Shown here: positions 30,161 through 41,478 of the stretch, in pieces
Layout: each line of letters opens with the position of its first letter
How positions within the stretch are numbered: the stretch's first letter is position 1
Notes under the pieces: model-generated
Told to the model about the DNA's origin: nothing
The model's input: only the letters and a program-made list of their open reading frames with translations
Databases searched by the model: none
NCBI RefSeq assembly: GCF_947172395.1
Contig: NC_069084.1
Location: 3,287,107-3,351,106, forward strand
DNA: 64,000 bases
Direction of reading: 5' to 3'
DNA from: Bicyclus anynana
Taxonomy: Eukaryota; Arthropoda; Insecta; Lepidoptera; Nymphalidae
Translations under genes and position numbers: made by a program

Positions 30161-30810
30161 GTATTAGTAGGTATACCTACATTTTATGCATTTGTGACAG
30201 TTTCATTTTTAGTTGAACTTGGTGTCGATTCTTAAGTCAAAACGTCTCAATGCAAATTAATTATCTTTAAGTAATAATGTATTTCGGCTATATCTGTAAA
30301 ATGTTATATTATATAAATAATATACATATTTTATCAGAAAAAAATAAAATGTTAATTTGTCTTCCCTTTTTATAAAAAATGCGTTAGTGGAAAATTTATT
30401 GCGACGAATTCTTTGCCCATCCAGCTTGGATCAAACAAACAGAAAACATACCTACTTGGGGCTAAATTTTATACTCATCATACTCGTAGCTTCCATGCCA
30501 ACGGGCAGTAATGATTGCGCTAAAGCCAAAGATGACCTTAATAAGTTCCATTCAACCCTGATCTTCTCTTTGCTTTATTGTAGAACTACGGATGTTGTGT
30601 CAACGTTGTTCCATCTGTTAACCGCAACCACGGGAACCACGAGCGTGTTCAACACAATAGGTACATCCTACAATATAAGGCGAAACGAGCGCGGTGGATT
30701 TAGCAATTATAGTTCAAGCCCCTGTTTCGAACACTCCGCTAGCATATACAATGAGTAGGTACTTTCGATGTATTTCGGTTAATTTTACGTTATTTTAAGT
30801 GAACATTTAG
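30161..30810. other. Intergenic, one unsupported open frame
   Basis: A frame of 133 codons at 30357-30758 (plus) starts at TTG and has no recognised motif, splice edge or composition change. I do not call it a gene. Confidence 0.4.
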
Positions 30811-30874
30811 ATGTTATTAGTTTTTACCCGACTACGGCGAAGGAAGGAAGGGATGATTTTAGCAGTCTATATAT

Positions 30875-31125
30875 GATCCGATTCCAGTGGGTGTGGGTTC
30901 GAATCCGGTTCGGGCATGCACCTCCAACTTTTCAATTGTGTGCATTTTAAGAAATTAAATATCACGTGTCTCTACCGGTGAAGGAAAACATCGTGAAGAA
31001 AAATTCTCTGCGTGTGTGAAGTCTGCCAATCCGCATTGGGCCAGCGTGGTGGACTATTGGCCTAACACCTTTCATTTTGAGAGGAGACTCGAGCTCAGCA
31101 GTGAGCCGAATATGGGTTGATAATG
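30875..31125 (+). mobile_element. tRNA-derived SINE, family B
   Basis: The head 'gggtgtgggttcgaatccgg' (B-box) is followed by 'ttaagaaattaaatatcacg', 'gcattgggccagcgtggtgg' and 'gtgagccgaatatgggttga', ending in an (ATGAT)n-like tail. A 'tacccgactac' repeat phrase precedes it at 30825. Confidence 0.85.
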
Positions 31126-31282
31126 ATGATATATGACTGTGTGTTTTGTATGTTCCTCCGTAGCGCCTGACCTACTGAACCGATTTTAAATGAACGCGTA
31201 ATAATGGCACGGTTGAAATAAGTATATACATTTTATCAAACTTTTATACGATTTTATCAAACTTCCTACTGAATATTGTTAT

Positions 31283-31435
31283 TAACCCATATTCGGCCCA
31301 CTGCTGAGCTCGAGTCTTCTCTCAGAACGAGAGATTAGGCCAATAGTCCACCACGCCGGCCCAATGCGGATTGGCAGACTTCACAAACGCAGAGAAATAA
31401 GAAAATTCTCTGATATGCGTACTGTGATTATGCCA
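31283..31435 (-). mobile_element. tRNA-derived SINE, family B, 3' part
   Basis: 'aacccatattcggcccactg' through 'gattggcagacttcacaaac' match the reverse of the copy only 150 bases upstream, so the two SINEs face each other. Confidence 0.8.
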
Positions 31436-31711
31436 AAATCACCTCCATTAAACATAGGTACCTACATGGTACGTATAAATAATGGGTGCAATCACGGCTC
31501 TACCATGGCCATTTAGTATCTATGCATTTCTTCGCGCCTCTCAAAACATAATTTGCTCAAATAAAAATTTTAAAATTTTTCCAACACTGGTATTATCATC
31601 GATGCTGGAATAAATAAATGTAAGTATTTTTTACCAGTATTTTGGGAAATTATACAGGCGTCATCTAGTATTTTTGTACATAGCAGTATGACCAATATTC
31701 CCATTCTCTTT

Positions 31712-31830
31712 CAACTAGTCGGAAGATACTGTATTAGGAGTGGGTACGACAATAGACCAACGGGGCGGGGATCGAGCCGCCACCCCTCGGTGATGAGTGA
31801 GACCGTTCTTATCGTTGAGTTATTGAGGCT
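31712..31830 (-). mobile_element. tRNA-derived SINE, family C
   Basis: Reversed A-box and B-box ('ggctcgatccccgccccgtt') followed by the 'gtcgtacccactcctaatac' body. Confidence 0.8.
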
Positions 31831-32535
31831 CTCTTTCAAAGACTCATAATAAAACGTTAACGGTTTAAAAGTATCAAAATCCGACCACAGAGTGAGTAAT
31901 TTAATTCAGAAACAAACTGAAGTATTAAGTCACTCTGTCTAGTTTCTACTTCAGTTTCGATTGCACGAAGAATTGCAAATGTGTAGAACGTTGGACCGAG
32001 TTACGAACTAACATTAAGTTTCATATCATTTGTATCAAATGCACACAAGACCGGTGTTTCGATGGAAAAGTTTAAGTAGAACGCTGCTACTACTTTAATT
32101 TCGTTCGCTCCGAGAAATCTTGCTCGTATTTTTGGTTTATGTTTTAAGATTGATCAAAGATTTAGAGTGTATGCGCTTGGGTTATGTTTGAATTTTCTAT
32201 GTACCTACTTTTATACCTGGATGTTATCGGATGAGGTTTCCTGTATTAAATAAAGTAAAAGCTTCTGTATTAAATATTTTTTCAATAGGTTGGTAATGGC
32301 TGTTGCAAATGTAGTTCGAAACTCGCTTCTAGAAGAGGTTTATTCATTCCTGTTTTGATGGTGCTCAAGTCTGTGAAGTTTTTTCGCAAAACTACAATAA
32401 AAAAAACCTTAGCTGAGTTTTTTGTGACCTCTAGGACAAAGACGTGTTTGGAACCCTCGTAACTTTAATTTTAAGAGATTGTATAAGATTTCTAGAAGTT
32501 TTCGACTTAAGTTTTCACCATTAAATAATTACATA
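31831..32535. other. Intergenic, nothing recognised
   Basis: AT-rich; no gene or paired repeat seen. Confidence 0.5.
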
Positions 32536-32539
32536 ACTT

Positions 32540-32590
32540 GACGTTACAAAAGTGCCTGTAAAGTAAGCCTAATTGAAGTAAATTGATTTT
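32540..32590 (-). repeat. Dispersed repeat 'aattcatttatttcaattag' family, short copy
   Basis: 'gtaaagtaagcctaattgaa' is the reverse of the phrase at 11065 and 58850. Confidence 0.55.
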
Positions 32591-32689
32591 CAGTTTTTTA
32601 TGGCCAATGCCGGCTTTTTAAAAATTACTACAATCAAGAACCACAATCTTTCAAGTTTATTTCTTGGGTATAATATCTAAAATCATCTT

Positions 32690-32910
32690 CCCACTTTTTT
32701 TGTTGTTCTGATGCTCTGGGCATAGCTACCTCGTTTTTCGTCTCACCACTACAAAGACAAAAAGTTGGCATAACCTTGAAACAGTGTCCAATTTGATCAC
32801 GACCTTTCAGAAACGCGATCTCTAAGCATACCTCCCTCCATTCTTCGCTGAGTGACTCTTGAGTCTTCTTACGAGGCTCATACGTAGCTACCGATGTATG
32901 TTGTATGTAC
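32690..32910 (-). mobile_element. Repeat fragments, partly RTE-like
   Basis: 32715-32835 ('cctcgtttttcgtctcacca' and 'cagaaacgcgatctctaagc') pairs with 34483-34575 in the same orientation. The right part 'cgctgagtgactcttgagtc' matches the reversed RTE segment at 37035-37080. Confidence 0.55.
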
Positions 32911-33121
32911 AGGTGACCTTATTTTTCCACGCATCTATAAAAATTGTACATTCTAAGCGTTCATAAACAATTAGCAATGGAACAATGATAACGCACAGAA
33001 GTTCGCCGACGACCCAAATAGCGGCGTAACATTCAACATCGCACTAACTACCGGTTATCGCATTGTACGGAGCGTGGTTAGGATTCGTTCACACTACTTA
33101 TTGTTTTAAACACATTTAGTC

Positions 33122-33470
33122 ATCATCATTAACAGCATTAACAGCCGATGGACGTCTACTACTGGATATAGGCCTCCTATATAGGTATTCTACACACCAC
33201 GGTCTTGCATGTATCCAACGGCTCAATTTAACTTGTCAAATGTGAGTGGGATTGACCAATACTGCGCTTTCCGGTGCGGGGTCGCTATTCCAACACAATG
33301 GCACCCTAACTACATTGCCCATTGCCATTTTAGCTTTGACATAATACCAGAACGCTGAAGTGCTTGGTGAGACGTCTTTGCGGATACGGCGAATATTCAC
33401 GACTGATGTCTAACACCAGACCACCAGAGCCAATTTAAAAATGTAAACAGGACCTGTTGAAAACCACAGC
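33122..33470 (-). mobile_element. RTE-clade LINE 3' end, 5'-truncated and decayed
   Basis: From 'catcatcattaacag' it follows the reversed RTE 3' end through 'ccgatggacgtctactactg', 'ggtgcggggtcgctattcca' and 'cattgcccattgccatttta'. Frames are broken. Confidence 0.75.
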
Positions 33471-33775
33471 AAGTAGCAACTGCGCAAGAGAGAGGAAGTA
33501 TAAGCTCATCATGTTAGTGTAGGTATTTATGTAAAAGCTTGTTACTTAATATGATTTACATCATTGATACCCAATCCCAAAGTGGTCTAAGTCGGCATTC
33601 ATACGGAATGTTTTTCTAAATAAGAAAAACTTATCCTTGTGCTGTTTTCGATCAAATCAATTCGATTGGACAACTTTACTTTTTTAACGCAATCAATTAA
33701 TTAATGAATCCAGCCGCAATATAGACTTATCCAAAAATATTCGATAATTGGATCTAACTTCTTCACATTTTTTGG

Positions 33776-34285
33776 CGAATAGGGATGATGACAGTTTTTT
33801 AAATTGTATATAAATTAAAAGTATACTAATAGTAAAGCAATTTTGTAAAAGGAACAGGGTATCTGCGATCATTACTTTCGGAGCTACAGGGATTTAAAGA
33901 GTCAGATTTGCGGCGCTGCCGCGGATCCCTGAAAAACGCCCCATACAAAATGGCTCGAAAATATGACGTCATAGGCAATGTAGTGATCGTTAGATTTGTA
34001 TGCGCGTTCAAACAAAATTACTAATATCTTTGTTATTTGTGCGTTTATGCTTATAGTTCATATATTAAAAAATGTCACATTTAATGTAAGGAAGCTAAAA
34101 CTGTATGAATTTTCATCTAATTACGATAAAATATTTTTAATAGATTTTGAAATTTTATAATCTCATTTTTTTTGCAAATATCCAGACAATCTTTGCTTTT
34201 TATGTATAAATTAGTTAACATTGACCCTATTTACCCGAATGTATCATAAAAATCAATATATTCAAACCTAGTCATCATCCCCATT
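33776..34285 (-). mobile_element. ~510-bp TIR element (AATGGGGATGATGAC family), full copy
   Basis: Reverse-orientation copy of 18946-19467. The ends are 'gaatagggatgatgacag' and 'gtcatcatccccatt'. A minus-strand frame of 61 codons lies inside but has no recognised domain. Confidence 0.8.
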
Positions 34286-34373
34286 TTGGGAAATAGTAGA
34301 AATATAGCTAAAGTGAGTCAACCGGTACGAGCCAAATTTTGAAAGTAGTCTATTGGAGTAACAAGTTATGGGA

Positions 34374-34412
34374 CCTCCTCCACCTCCTCCACCTCCTCCA
34401 CCACCTCCTACC
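34374..34412. repeat. (CTCCAC)n microsatellite
   Basis: Several near-perfect repeats of cctccacctcctccacctcc type. Confidence 0.9.
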
Positions 34413-35639
34413 TCTGATTTATATTCACGCCTTATTCACGATAATAGAGTAATGTTCAGCCCATGGTGGTCTCCCCATTAATTACTATATTTGCCTCGTT
34501 TTTTGTCTCATCATTTCATAGACAAACAGTTGGCTTGATCACGCCCTGCTAGAAACGCAATCTCTAAGCGTCCAGCCGCTCATGCCATGCCATGCATTTT
34601 AATGCGTTTTGTCTACGACCCTACGTCGCTTCAACGTCAAAAATGTCTCGCGATCTATAACTCGTAGTGCTCTCACCCCTACTCCGTAAGCCGGCAGTTT
34701 AGTGGCAATCAGGCATAAGTGTCGTTTTGTGTGTCGCCGCTTGTTGCGAGCGCGGCACTATCGATTGTATTTCACCTTCATTGGCACATGTAACCCGTTT
34801 AATGGTTTTCATGTTACGCCCAAAAATCCTATATAGAAAATAATAACGCATCAACTTTTTTAACACCTTTGTAGTAGTTCTAACCGCTTATACTTAGATA
34901 TATGTGTCTCGGTGTTTCGTACCTAACTTCCCCGGACAATTTTCATGAAAGGAGATGGTCCATTTCAGGTCCACTCTTGTACCCCTGATCATTAAAATTT
35001 GAAAAATACAAGGATTTTATTAAAATCTAAATAAGTGAATAAATCTAACTAATTGAAAAAGAAATAAATAAAATCGAAAGTTTATGAGTTATATCAAGAC
35101 GGCGACCATAAAGCAACTATGAGTATGACATGACAATTCACAGCAAACGTCATATCGTCACGTCGACTACTGCATCGAAAACGTCATCAATCCGCCATTA
35201 TCTATTACCCACATTAGTGTTGCATTTCTTGGGAGAGAATTAATATTATTTCGAAAGAATTAATGTAGATGCGTAGATTTGTATAATCAAAAATTGATAA
35301 AATAATATTTTCTTTTATTTCCGCCAGGGTACAATGAATGATTCTGGGCTCCATAGTACAATTTTGGACAATCTCCTTTGTGTGGAAATCGGGTAGGTCT
35401 GAGAATCGGCCAACATCTAGTTTCATGTCTCTGAATAATAAGGGTGACCCACCCCAAAATACATTTTCCTAATTTTTTGACAAAACAATTTTAATTTTAT
35501 TAAAATTTAGCATTGAAAAATAAATACACCGTATATATAGCAAAACGTTTGCCGGGTCAGCTAGTATTAGTTTAGATTTAATCAACTCCGATCATGCGAC
35601 CTTTGGGAACGATACTTGGGTCAAATCCGTACATTACAT
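34413..35639. other. Intergenic; one repeat pair member
   Basis: 34483-34575 pairs with 32715-32835. Otherwise nothing supportable. Confidence 0.45.
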
Positions 35640-35812
35640 AAATATTGTAAATGCGAAACTGGATTTGTTTGTTACGCTTCCAATGATAAACCTTTCTGCT
35701 AAATTCTTTAAACAATGTAATGCTACATTATTATCGAGTAACATTATATTTTATCTCCGTATTTCCACGGAAACGGGAACTATGCGGGTGCTATCGTAAG
35801 GAGTCCGCCAGT
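35640..35812 (+). mobile_element. Helitron-like element, diverged
   Basis: Order of 'taaatgcgaaactggatttg', 'tattttatctccgtatttcc' and 'gcgggtgctatcgtaaggag', ending near 'ccagta'. Compare 1-219. Confidence 0.55.
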
Positions 35813-35984
35813 ATTGAATATCCATTCAAACGATGTTTCGAAACAAACGGATATCACAATATGGTACTTTAAAAACACAAATAATGATATATGGGTAATA
35901 TTTATATTATGTACCCTTAAAGTCACAGGATAAAAATCCTTTTTGCTGATACACATAAGGTATATAATGGCTTGCGTAAGTGTG

Positions 35985-36060
35985 ACATGGCAGCTCGTGG
36001 AAAGATTGTCGTAAAATGCGGCCGGAGTTGCCATCTCAGTACCGATCATCAGCTTAGTGG
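35985..36060 (-). repeat. Repeat pair member with 55730-55800
   Basis: Reversed, it reads 'agctgatgatcggtactgag', 'atggcaac' and 'cattttacgacaatcttt', matching 'agctgatactgagatggcga' at 55738. Confidence 0.6.
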
Positions 36061-36229
36061 GTACATGGCGGGGCCATGCGAACAGCGATAACTTATAATA
36101 TATTTTAGGAAATAGTAGTCTGAGACGGATACGACACCTCTTGATCTAGTGTTGGCTCGTGCCGACGCTAGGTGGCGCGACTCGTTTCCGTAAAAAGTGG
36201 GAGTTAGAAGGTGGGGATGATGTTGATGA

Positions 36230-36500
36230 TGTGGTAGCCGGTTGAGAAACGTGAAATTTAATATCTTAAAATGCACATAACTGACGGACCGGATTCGAAC
36301 TTACGCTCTCCGGAATCGGAGGCAGACGTCATATCATATCAATTCGATTTGATTTGATGTGTAACTTCGAAGGAAAACATAGTGAGACAGCCTACAATGC
36401 ATAACGTTTTTAGTGGCGTAATATCTACCTACCAATCCAGTTAGCGTGGTACCTACGGCCTAAAATGTTTCCCATTTTAAATGCAGAAAGGAGACCTAGA
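36230..36500 (-). mobile_element. tRNA-derived SINE, family B, rearranged
   Basis: The reversed head (B-box 'gttcgaatccggtccgtcag') and 'gaatcggaggcagacgtcat' are followed by displaced pieces of the body ('aggaaaacatagtgagaca'). Confidence 0.55.
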
Positions 36501-36545
36501 GCCATGTTGGATGTGTGTTGTCACTGCTGATTGAATAAAATCCCT

Positions 36546-37222
36546 ACTAATATTATAAATGCGAAAATATCTCTGTCTGTCTGTTACGCTTTCCCGCTAA
36601 ACCGATTTTGATGAAATTTGACACAGACTTTTTCTCATTTTTAAAAGATAAACCATGAAACTTTATATTTAAGGACTTCATCATCATCATCATCATCATA
36701 TCAGCCGATGGACGTCCACTGCAGGACATAGGCCTTTTGTAGGGACTTCCAAACATCACGATACTGAGCCGCCTGCATCCAGCGAATCCCTGCGACTCGC
36801 TTGATGTCGTCAGTCCACCTGGTGGGGGGTCGGCCAACACTGCGCTTACTAGTGCGGGGTCGCCATTCCAGCACTTTGGGACCCCAACGTCCATCGGCTC
36901 TTCGAACTATGTGCCCCGCCCATTGCCACTTCAGCTTCGCAACTCGTTGAGCTATGTCGGTGACTTTGGTTCTTCTGCGGATCTCCTCATTTCTGATTCG
37001 ATCACGTAGAGATACTCCTAACATAGCTCGTTCCATCGCCCGCTGTGTGACTCTAAGCCTTCTTATGAGGCCCATAGTTAGCGACCAAGTCTCGGAACCA
37101 TAAGGACTTGATAAGACATAATTAAACATTTGTTCTAGCGTTTTCGACCTGTGAGAGGATGAAATAGGGGTTGAAAGTTTATATCAATTTTCACACGGAT
37201 GAAGTCGCGGGCGTCCGTGAGT
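36546..37222 (+). mobile_element. Helitron-like element split by an RTE insertion
   Basis: The left part starts 'actaatattataaatgcgaa'. The right part ends 'gaagtcgcgggcgtccgtga' then gt. The RTE fragment at 36679-37100 sits between them. Confidence 0.8.
36679..37100 (-). pseudogene. 5'-truncated RTE-clade LINE with target duplication
   Basis: TAAGGACTT flanks the insertion at 36670-36678 and 37101-37109. On the minus strand the C-terminal coding end is uninterrupted: SETWSLTMGLIRRLRVTQRA, MERAMLGVSLRDRIRNEEIR, WAGHIVRRADGRWGPKVLEW, SVGRPPTRWTDDIKR and VLQWTSIG-stop, then a (ATG)n tail (CATCAT run at 36679-36697 on plus). The endonuclease and RT catalytic parts are absent through truncation. 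The intact frame and clean duplication point to a recent insertion. Confidence 0.9.
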
Positions 37223-37559
37223 ATGAATATAAAAAAAAACACAAGAAAGTCTTATAGGACGGTTTTCCGCTCATTCCATAGCTTCAGAATGTGTTAGTAA
37301 CTCATCTATAAAGTTCCGTCGACTTGGCTACATAAAGCTGATCCCATCGAGTTACCTTCGACGAGAAAACATCAAATATTTTCTATAAGCGGCGGTTCCG
37401 CAACATAACACACTCGAAGCTATAAGGAAACAAAACTTTATACAGATTTATTATTACAAAACTTTTAAAAGCACTCCGTCATATTAAGAACTATTGAGTA
37501 CAGTAGCATACATAGACTAGACAAAACAGACAGAGGGACATGGGGCTTGTGGAAAAGTA

Positions 37560-37850
37560 TTATAAAAAGATAATAAATAATAAAATGTAATATCGAAAAG
37601 CTTCGACCACCATCTTAAGAATGGATCAAGGGTCAGATACAGAAGGCAGTGATTCTTGAGACGGCGCGTAATGTGAGGAGGTTCCTCAATCTGGAGCCCT
37701 GACCGCCGGTTGCTTGGGCACTCAAATGTACCGCACCGGGAGGGTTCATTTTTTTTTTTTATAAATTTTTAATAGTGTTTTTATTATATTTTTAGTTAAC
37801 ATTGTTAAAAATTAAAAAAAGAAGATAAATAAAGATAATTAGTTTTGTGC
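37560..37850 (+). mobile_element. 3' end of a non-LTR retrotransposon, other family
   Basis: One frame ends IQKAVILETARNVRRFLNLEP-stop (TGA at 37700-37702), followed by a short untranslated region ('ccgcaccgggagggttcatt') and T/A-rich tail. The RRFL..L-stop end resembles LINE protein termini in Lepidoptera. Very short, dead fragment. Confidence 0.5.
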
Positions 37851-37958
37851 AGGTGCTACGTCCCTACTGTGTGTGTGTTAGGTGACCGTATCTACACACA
37901 AAATACAATAGCAACAGCAAAAAAAAATTGTAAAGAAGAGTTGGCAATTTATTTACAG

Positions 37959-38185
37959 GAGAAAGAGGAATACTTTTGCCGATATGCAGAGAAGACTCAG
38001 GAAAGTTTTTAGTAAGCTTCATCATCGGTTATGGGGCTGGTCCTAAGATCGATCCCTGTCTGCCTGCCAAATATTGTCGTGACCATTTCTTACACAGAGA
38101 CGTTTCGCATGTTTTAAAGAACGGAGCTTATACTTCTTTAATAATAAAAGAGTCCGTCTGTTTTTCCTGTAGTCTGTGTATACAG
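37959..38185 (+). CDS. Candidate exon of an unidentified host gene
   Basis: A 227-base open segment has a good acceptor (gcaatttatttacag) and donor (cag|gtaaat). After two split-codon bases it encodes 75 residues: ERGILLPICREDSGKFLVSF, then IIGYGAGPKIDPCLPAKYCR, DHFLHRDVSHVLKNGAYTSL and a Cys-rich end CFSCSLCIQ, finishing in phase 0. Seven cysteines and balanced composition set it apart from the translated AT-rich noise nearby. No start codon is needed if it is an internal exon. I do not recognise the family. Partner exons are not visible in this window. An alternative is an exon-like remnant of a cellular or mobile gene. Confidence 0.5.
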
Positions 38186-38334
38186 GTAAATTTAATATAT
38201 CATTATTGTATAAGAAATAGTAATATATGGAGTAAGATTGATGAAAAGATGTTATTTAAGGAAGCATTCTCGTTAATCGCAGTTAAATCTGATTAGTAGA
38301 TAATTTTAGAGATTACAGTGAAAATAGAATACAT

Positions 38335-38632
38335 CATCATTATCACTATTCGTCTCACTGCTGAGCTTGAGTCTCCTCTCAGAATGAGAGGGGTTAGGCC
38401 AATAGCGCTGGCCCAATGCGGATTGGCAGAATTCTCACACGTAGAGAATTAAGAAAATGCTCTGGTATGCAGGTTTCCTCACGATGTTTTTCCTTCACCG
38501 TTCGAGACACGTGATATTTAATTTCTTAAAATGCACACAATTGTAAAGTTGGAGGTGCATGCCCCGGACCGGATTCGAACCCACACCCTCCGGAACCGGA
38601 GGCAGAGGTCATATCCACTAGGCTATCAGGAA
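38335..38632 (-). mobile_element. tRNA-derived SINE, family B, near full length
   Basis: Reversed, it has a head 'gcctagtggatatgacctct' and B-box 'gggttcgaatccggtccggg', the body 'tttcttaaaatgcacac' and the 3' end 'gtctcctctcagaatgagag'. Confidence 0.85.
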
Positions 38633-38871
38633 TAGAATACATACATACGCTATAATTAATGATCAATTTCATTATAACCATTTGCGATTTGCGTGATCAA
38701 AATAATATGTTAATATTATAATTGATTACTTTCCTCACATCATAATGTAATGAGGAAATTTTGAGGTTTATAAAATCAAAATGCCACGTCAGTTTGAAAA
38801 TCTTTGAGAAAGAAGTTTTCAGACTTTTCAGTTCAGTTTAATATTTTTTTATTTTTATTGTTTACAAGTTA

Positions 38872-39174
38872 GCCCTTGACTACAATCTCACCTGATGGTA
38901 AGTGATGATGTAATCTTAGATGGAAGCGGGCTAACTTGTAAGGAGGAGGATGAAAATCCACACCCCTTTCGGTTTCTACACGGCATCGTACCGGGACGCT
39001 AAATCGCTTGGCGGTACGTCTTTGCCGGCAGTGTGGTAACTAGCCACGGCCGAAGCCTCCCACCAGCCAGACCTGGACCAATTAAGAAAATCTCAATCTG
39101 CCCAGCCGGGGATCGAACCCAGGACCTCCGTTTTGTAAATCCACCACGCATACCACTGCGCCACGGAGGCCGTC
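38872..39174 (-). mobile_element. tRNA-derived SINE, family A, full length
   Basis: Best copy of family A. The reversed head 'gcctccgtggcgcagtggta' (A-box) and 'gggttcgatccccggctggg' (B-box) are tRNA-like. The body has 'tggccgtggctagttacc' and the 3' end 'agggctaacttgtaaa'. Confidence 0.9.
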
Positions 39175-39214
39175 AATAAAAAAATATTATTAACGTAAAT
39201 CTCATAGGTTCTCA

Positions 39215-39545
39215 AGGTCTTGCGTAGTCTTAAATCCATTGGTCAAGTCTTAGTCACTTTCTTCGCTGTCTTCCTGGAGTACGGATTCGGATGTCTTACC
39301 TTCTAGAATCAACCCAGGAAACTCCTAGAGAAATCCCCTTTGCAGATGCAGGAAAAATGATTGTCATGAGGCTACGGTCATAATTGGCAATTGGCTCTTT
39401 TTAGAGCTTGAGACAAAGTGTTTCCAGGAAAGTTTGAACATTTTTCTCAACATCTCAAATGCAACCGTCGATAACACTCTTTTTCAGGACCTATGTCTCG
39501 CAACCATAGATGTGTGGATAGTATATAGCTAGAACGAATCCATAA
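39215..39545 (-). pseudogene. Decayed LINE reverse-transcriptase C-terminus (tentative)
   Basis: Reversed, broken frames give IYGCET and FEMLRK phrases, resembling the YGCETW...FEMW.WR region of LINE proteins. There are many stops. Confidence 0.4.
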
Positions 39546-40740
39546 TTTTAATATAAAAGATAAGGAACCGTTTTGAAAGTGTTGTTATTCGACTCGGTAT
39601 AATAATATGGTTGAAACATGTTCTAGCAATTATGGCCTCTTTGGATGGTGTAGCTCTATTTAATCCTGTTCTCTAATATATAATTTAACATGTGGTCGAC
39701 TATAAGTAGAATAAATGGTGAAGTAAATTTAGACCCATTATTATGTTGATGTAAAATTATGGATCTTCTACTTCACCCATATTATAGGTTATGACGTTTA
39801 ACTAACAGACCGGGTCATATACTGGTACTGGTAGTATAAATAGGTAACCCAGTTTTGATACTTATAGTTATAGATAAATTACTATTCATTTAGAAAGCGC
39901 TATCATCTATGAGAAGAATTAATGATCAATCCAGCGAGCCCAACATTGCAAGATTTGAAGATGATTATTTTTGTGTAGGATTTTGTCCAACGACTTTTAA
40001 GAGGCGTGGATCAACATGAATATTTGGATTTTCCAGATTTCTGAATTTCCAATTGAAAAAATCATAACGCTTGCCGTCCCTTTTCATATTGACCTGGTCA
40101 ATTGCCCATTGCCCCACATTGCTAGGCCACTGCTTACACTACATACTATAATATGGTCCTGGAAAGCCCGGGGCTCGTATTATTTATACAGCTGTACGTC
40201 TGCTACGCCTCTGGTGCCGTATCTACCTCGGCTCGATATATCTCGGCTCATATGATTCAAATCGGGTCTTGGAAATAGCTCCTTCGAACAATGTGAACAC
40301 AATAAAGTAATAAACGGTCTACCTTCATCCGAAATCCTTTTCATTGAAGTCACGTATTTCATTTCGAATTCAAATTGCTCCGATATGAGCCTGAAGTCGA
40401 AAATCAAATTCCTTTCGACGAAGTATGAAATATTATAATTGTGAATTTATGCCTTTTGTTGGCGCTCCCGATTTTTTCCAATAATGTTTTGTTATTGGAA
40501 AATTTACATACGGCAATTGGTGCGGCTGTAAGTCGTTATGGTAGCAATGTTCGTGGGTCGACGCTGGGTTGAAGATAATTCTTCATTTTTGTCAAGCATT
40601 TTACTTTTTCCAATTCAAATTGGTTAATTTTATCCATTATGTATATAGCCTAATGTTTGGTAAGTAGGTAGAGGCTTCTTTGGTATTCCTTGGTTTATCA
40701 CTCACCAAAACAAAAAATGATAAATCGTAAAGTGTATTTC
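39546..40740. other. Intergenic, nothing recognised
   Basis: Short open frames at 40016-40255 and 40180-40407 (overlapping, opposite strands) have no support. A 'tacccgactgcgtcagaagg' repeat phrase starts at about 40761, where the errantivirus landed. Confidence 0.45.
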
Positions 40741-40873
40741 ACCCTCCTAACCCCTTTTTTTACCCGACTGCGTCAGAAGGAGGGTAATGTTTTTAAATGT
40801 GTAAATCTGTGTCTAAATGATAAATGTTTTTGTTTGAGAGTTTATATAGCAGAACCCCGATTATTATCATACT

Positions 40874-41135
40874 TGTTACGCGAGGCAACCCTGCAGCGAG
40901 TACGTGAGGCAGCCCTTGCCAAAAGTGCAAGATTGCACCCATTGTTCGGCCGCATTCCTTTGCATGAGCGTCACCTACTCTTTCACAATATGTAATAATT
41001 ATTTTAATACTTTTACTCCCAACTTTGGAGTAAACAGGCACTTACTTGTAACTTAGCTGTAGTTTCTAATATTAAATCTAATCATAAGTCAAATTTGGGT
41101 TTTCTTTGAAATTCTCGGTGCGACCATACATTTTT
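40874..41135 (+). repeat. 5' LTR of the errantivirus
   Basis: Begins 'tgttacgcgaggcaaccctg' and ends 'accatacattttt'. Repeated at 48031-48292 with 261 of 262 bases identical. Confidence 0.97.
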
Positions 41136-41148
41136 GGCGCAGTCGGGT
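41135..41148 (+). promoter_or_regulatory. Primer binding site, tRNA-Ser type
   Basis: TGGCGCAGTCGGG starts on the last LTR base. It fits the complement of a tRNA-Ser 3' end (…CGACUGCG-CCA), as used by 297 and 17.6-type elements. Confidence 0.8.
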
Positions 41149-41478
41149 AGAATCGCTTAGGGAATTAGGGAACTGAAGTACCTGACCCGGCGATCATCGA
41201 ATCTACATCGTGGTTAGCCGAGAAGAATCCGGACATAGATTCATCAGAGAAAAACCAAATGTAAGTACTTTGAATCTTTAAAGTATTTGCCATCCTTATT
41301 TTTAGTATTTCCTATCCTTTATTAATTCCGCGTTTAATTATCGATTTTTAATAATTTAAAATTTAATAATTATTTTTAGTTTTACAAGATTTTCCATTCA
41401 CGGAAACAACGTACTAGGGTTAGAAATAGGAATAGTAGGAATAGTACAATAGACGAGAATAGAAATATAGATATAGAC
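41136..41478 (+). other. Errantivirus leader with probable env splice donor
   Basis: A 343-base leader between LTR and gag. At 41259-41264 it contains AUG directly followed by UAA, and GTAAGT starts on the G of that AUG (41261-41266). A consensus donor there would be used for the spliced env message. Confidence 0.7.

Noticed and set aside
30357..30758. 133-codon plus-strand open frame
   Set aside because: It starts at TTG, has no motif, splice edges or composition change, and lies in repeat-rich intergenic DNA.
40690..40995. 101-codon open frame at the left edge of the errantivirus
   Set aside because: It crosses the junction into the LTR; the LTR part recurs identically in frame at 48031 and codes for nothing known.
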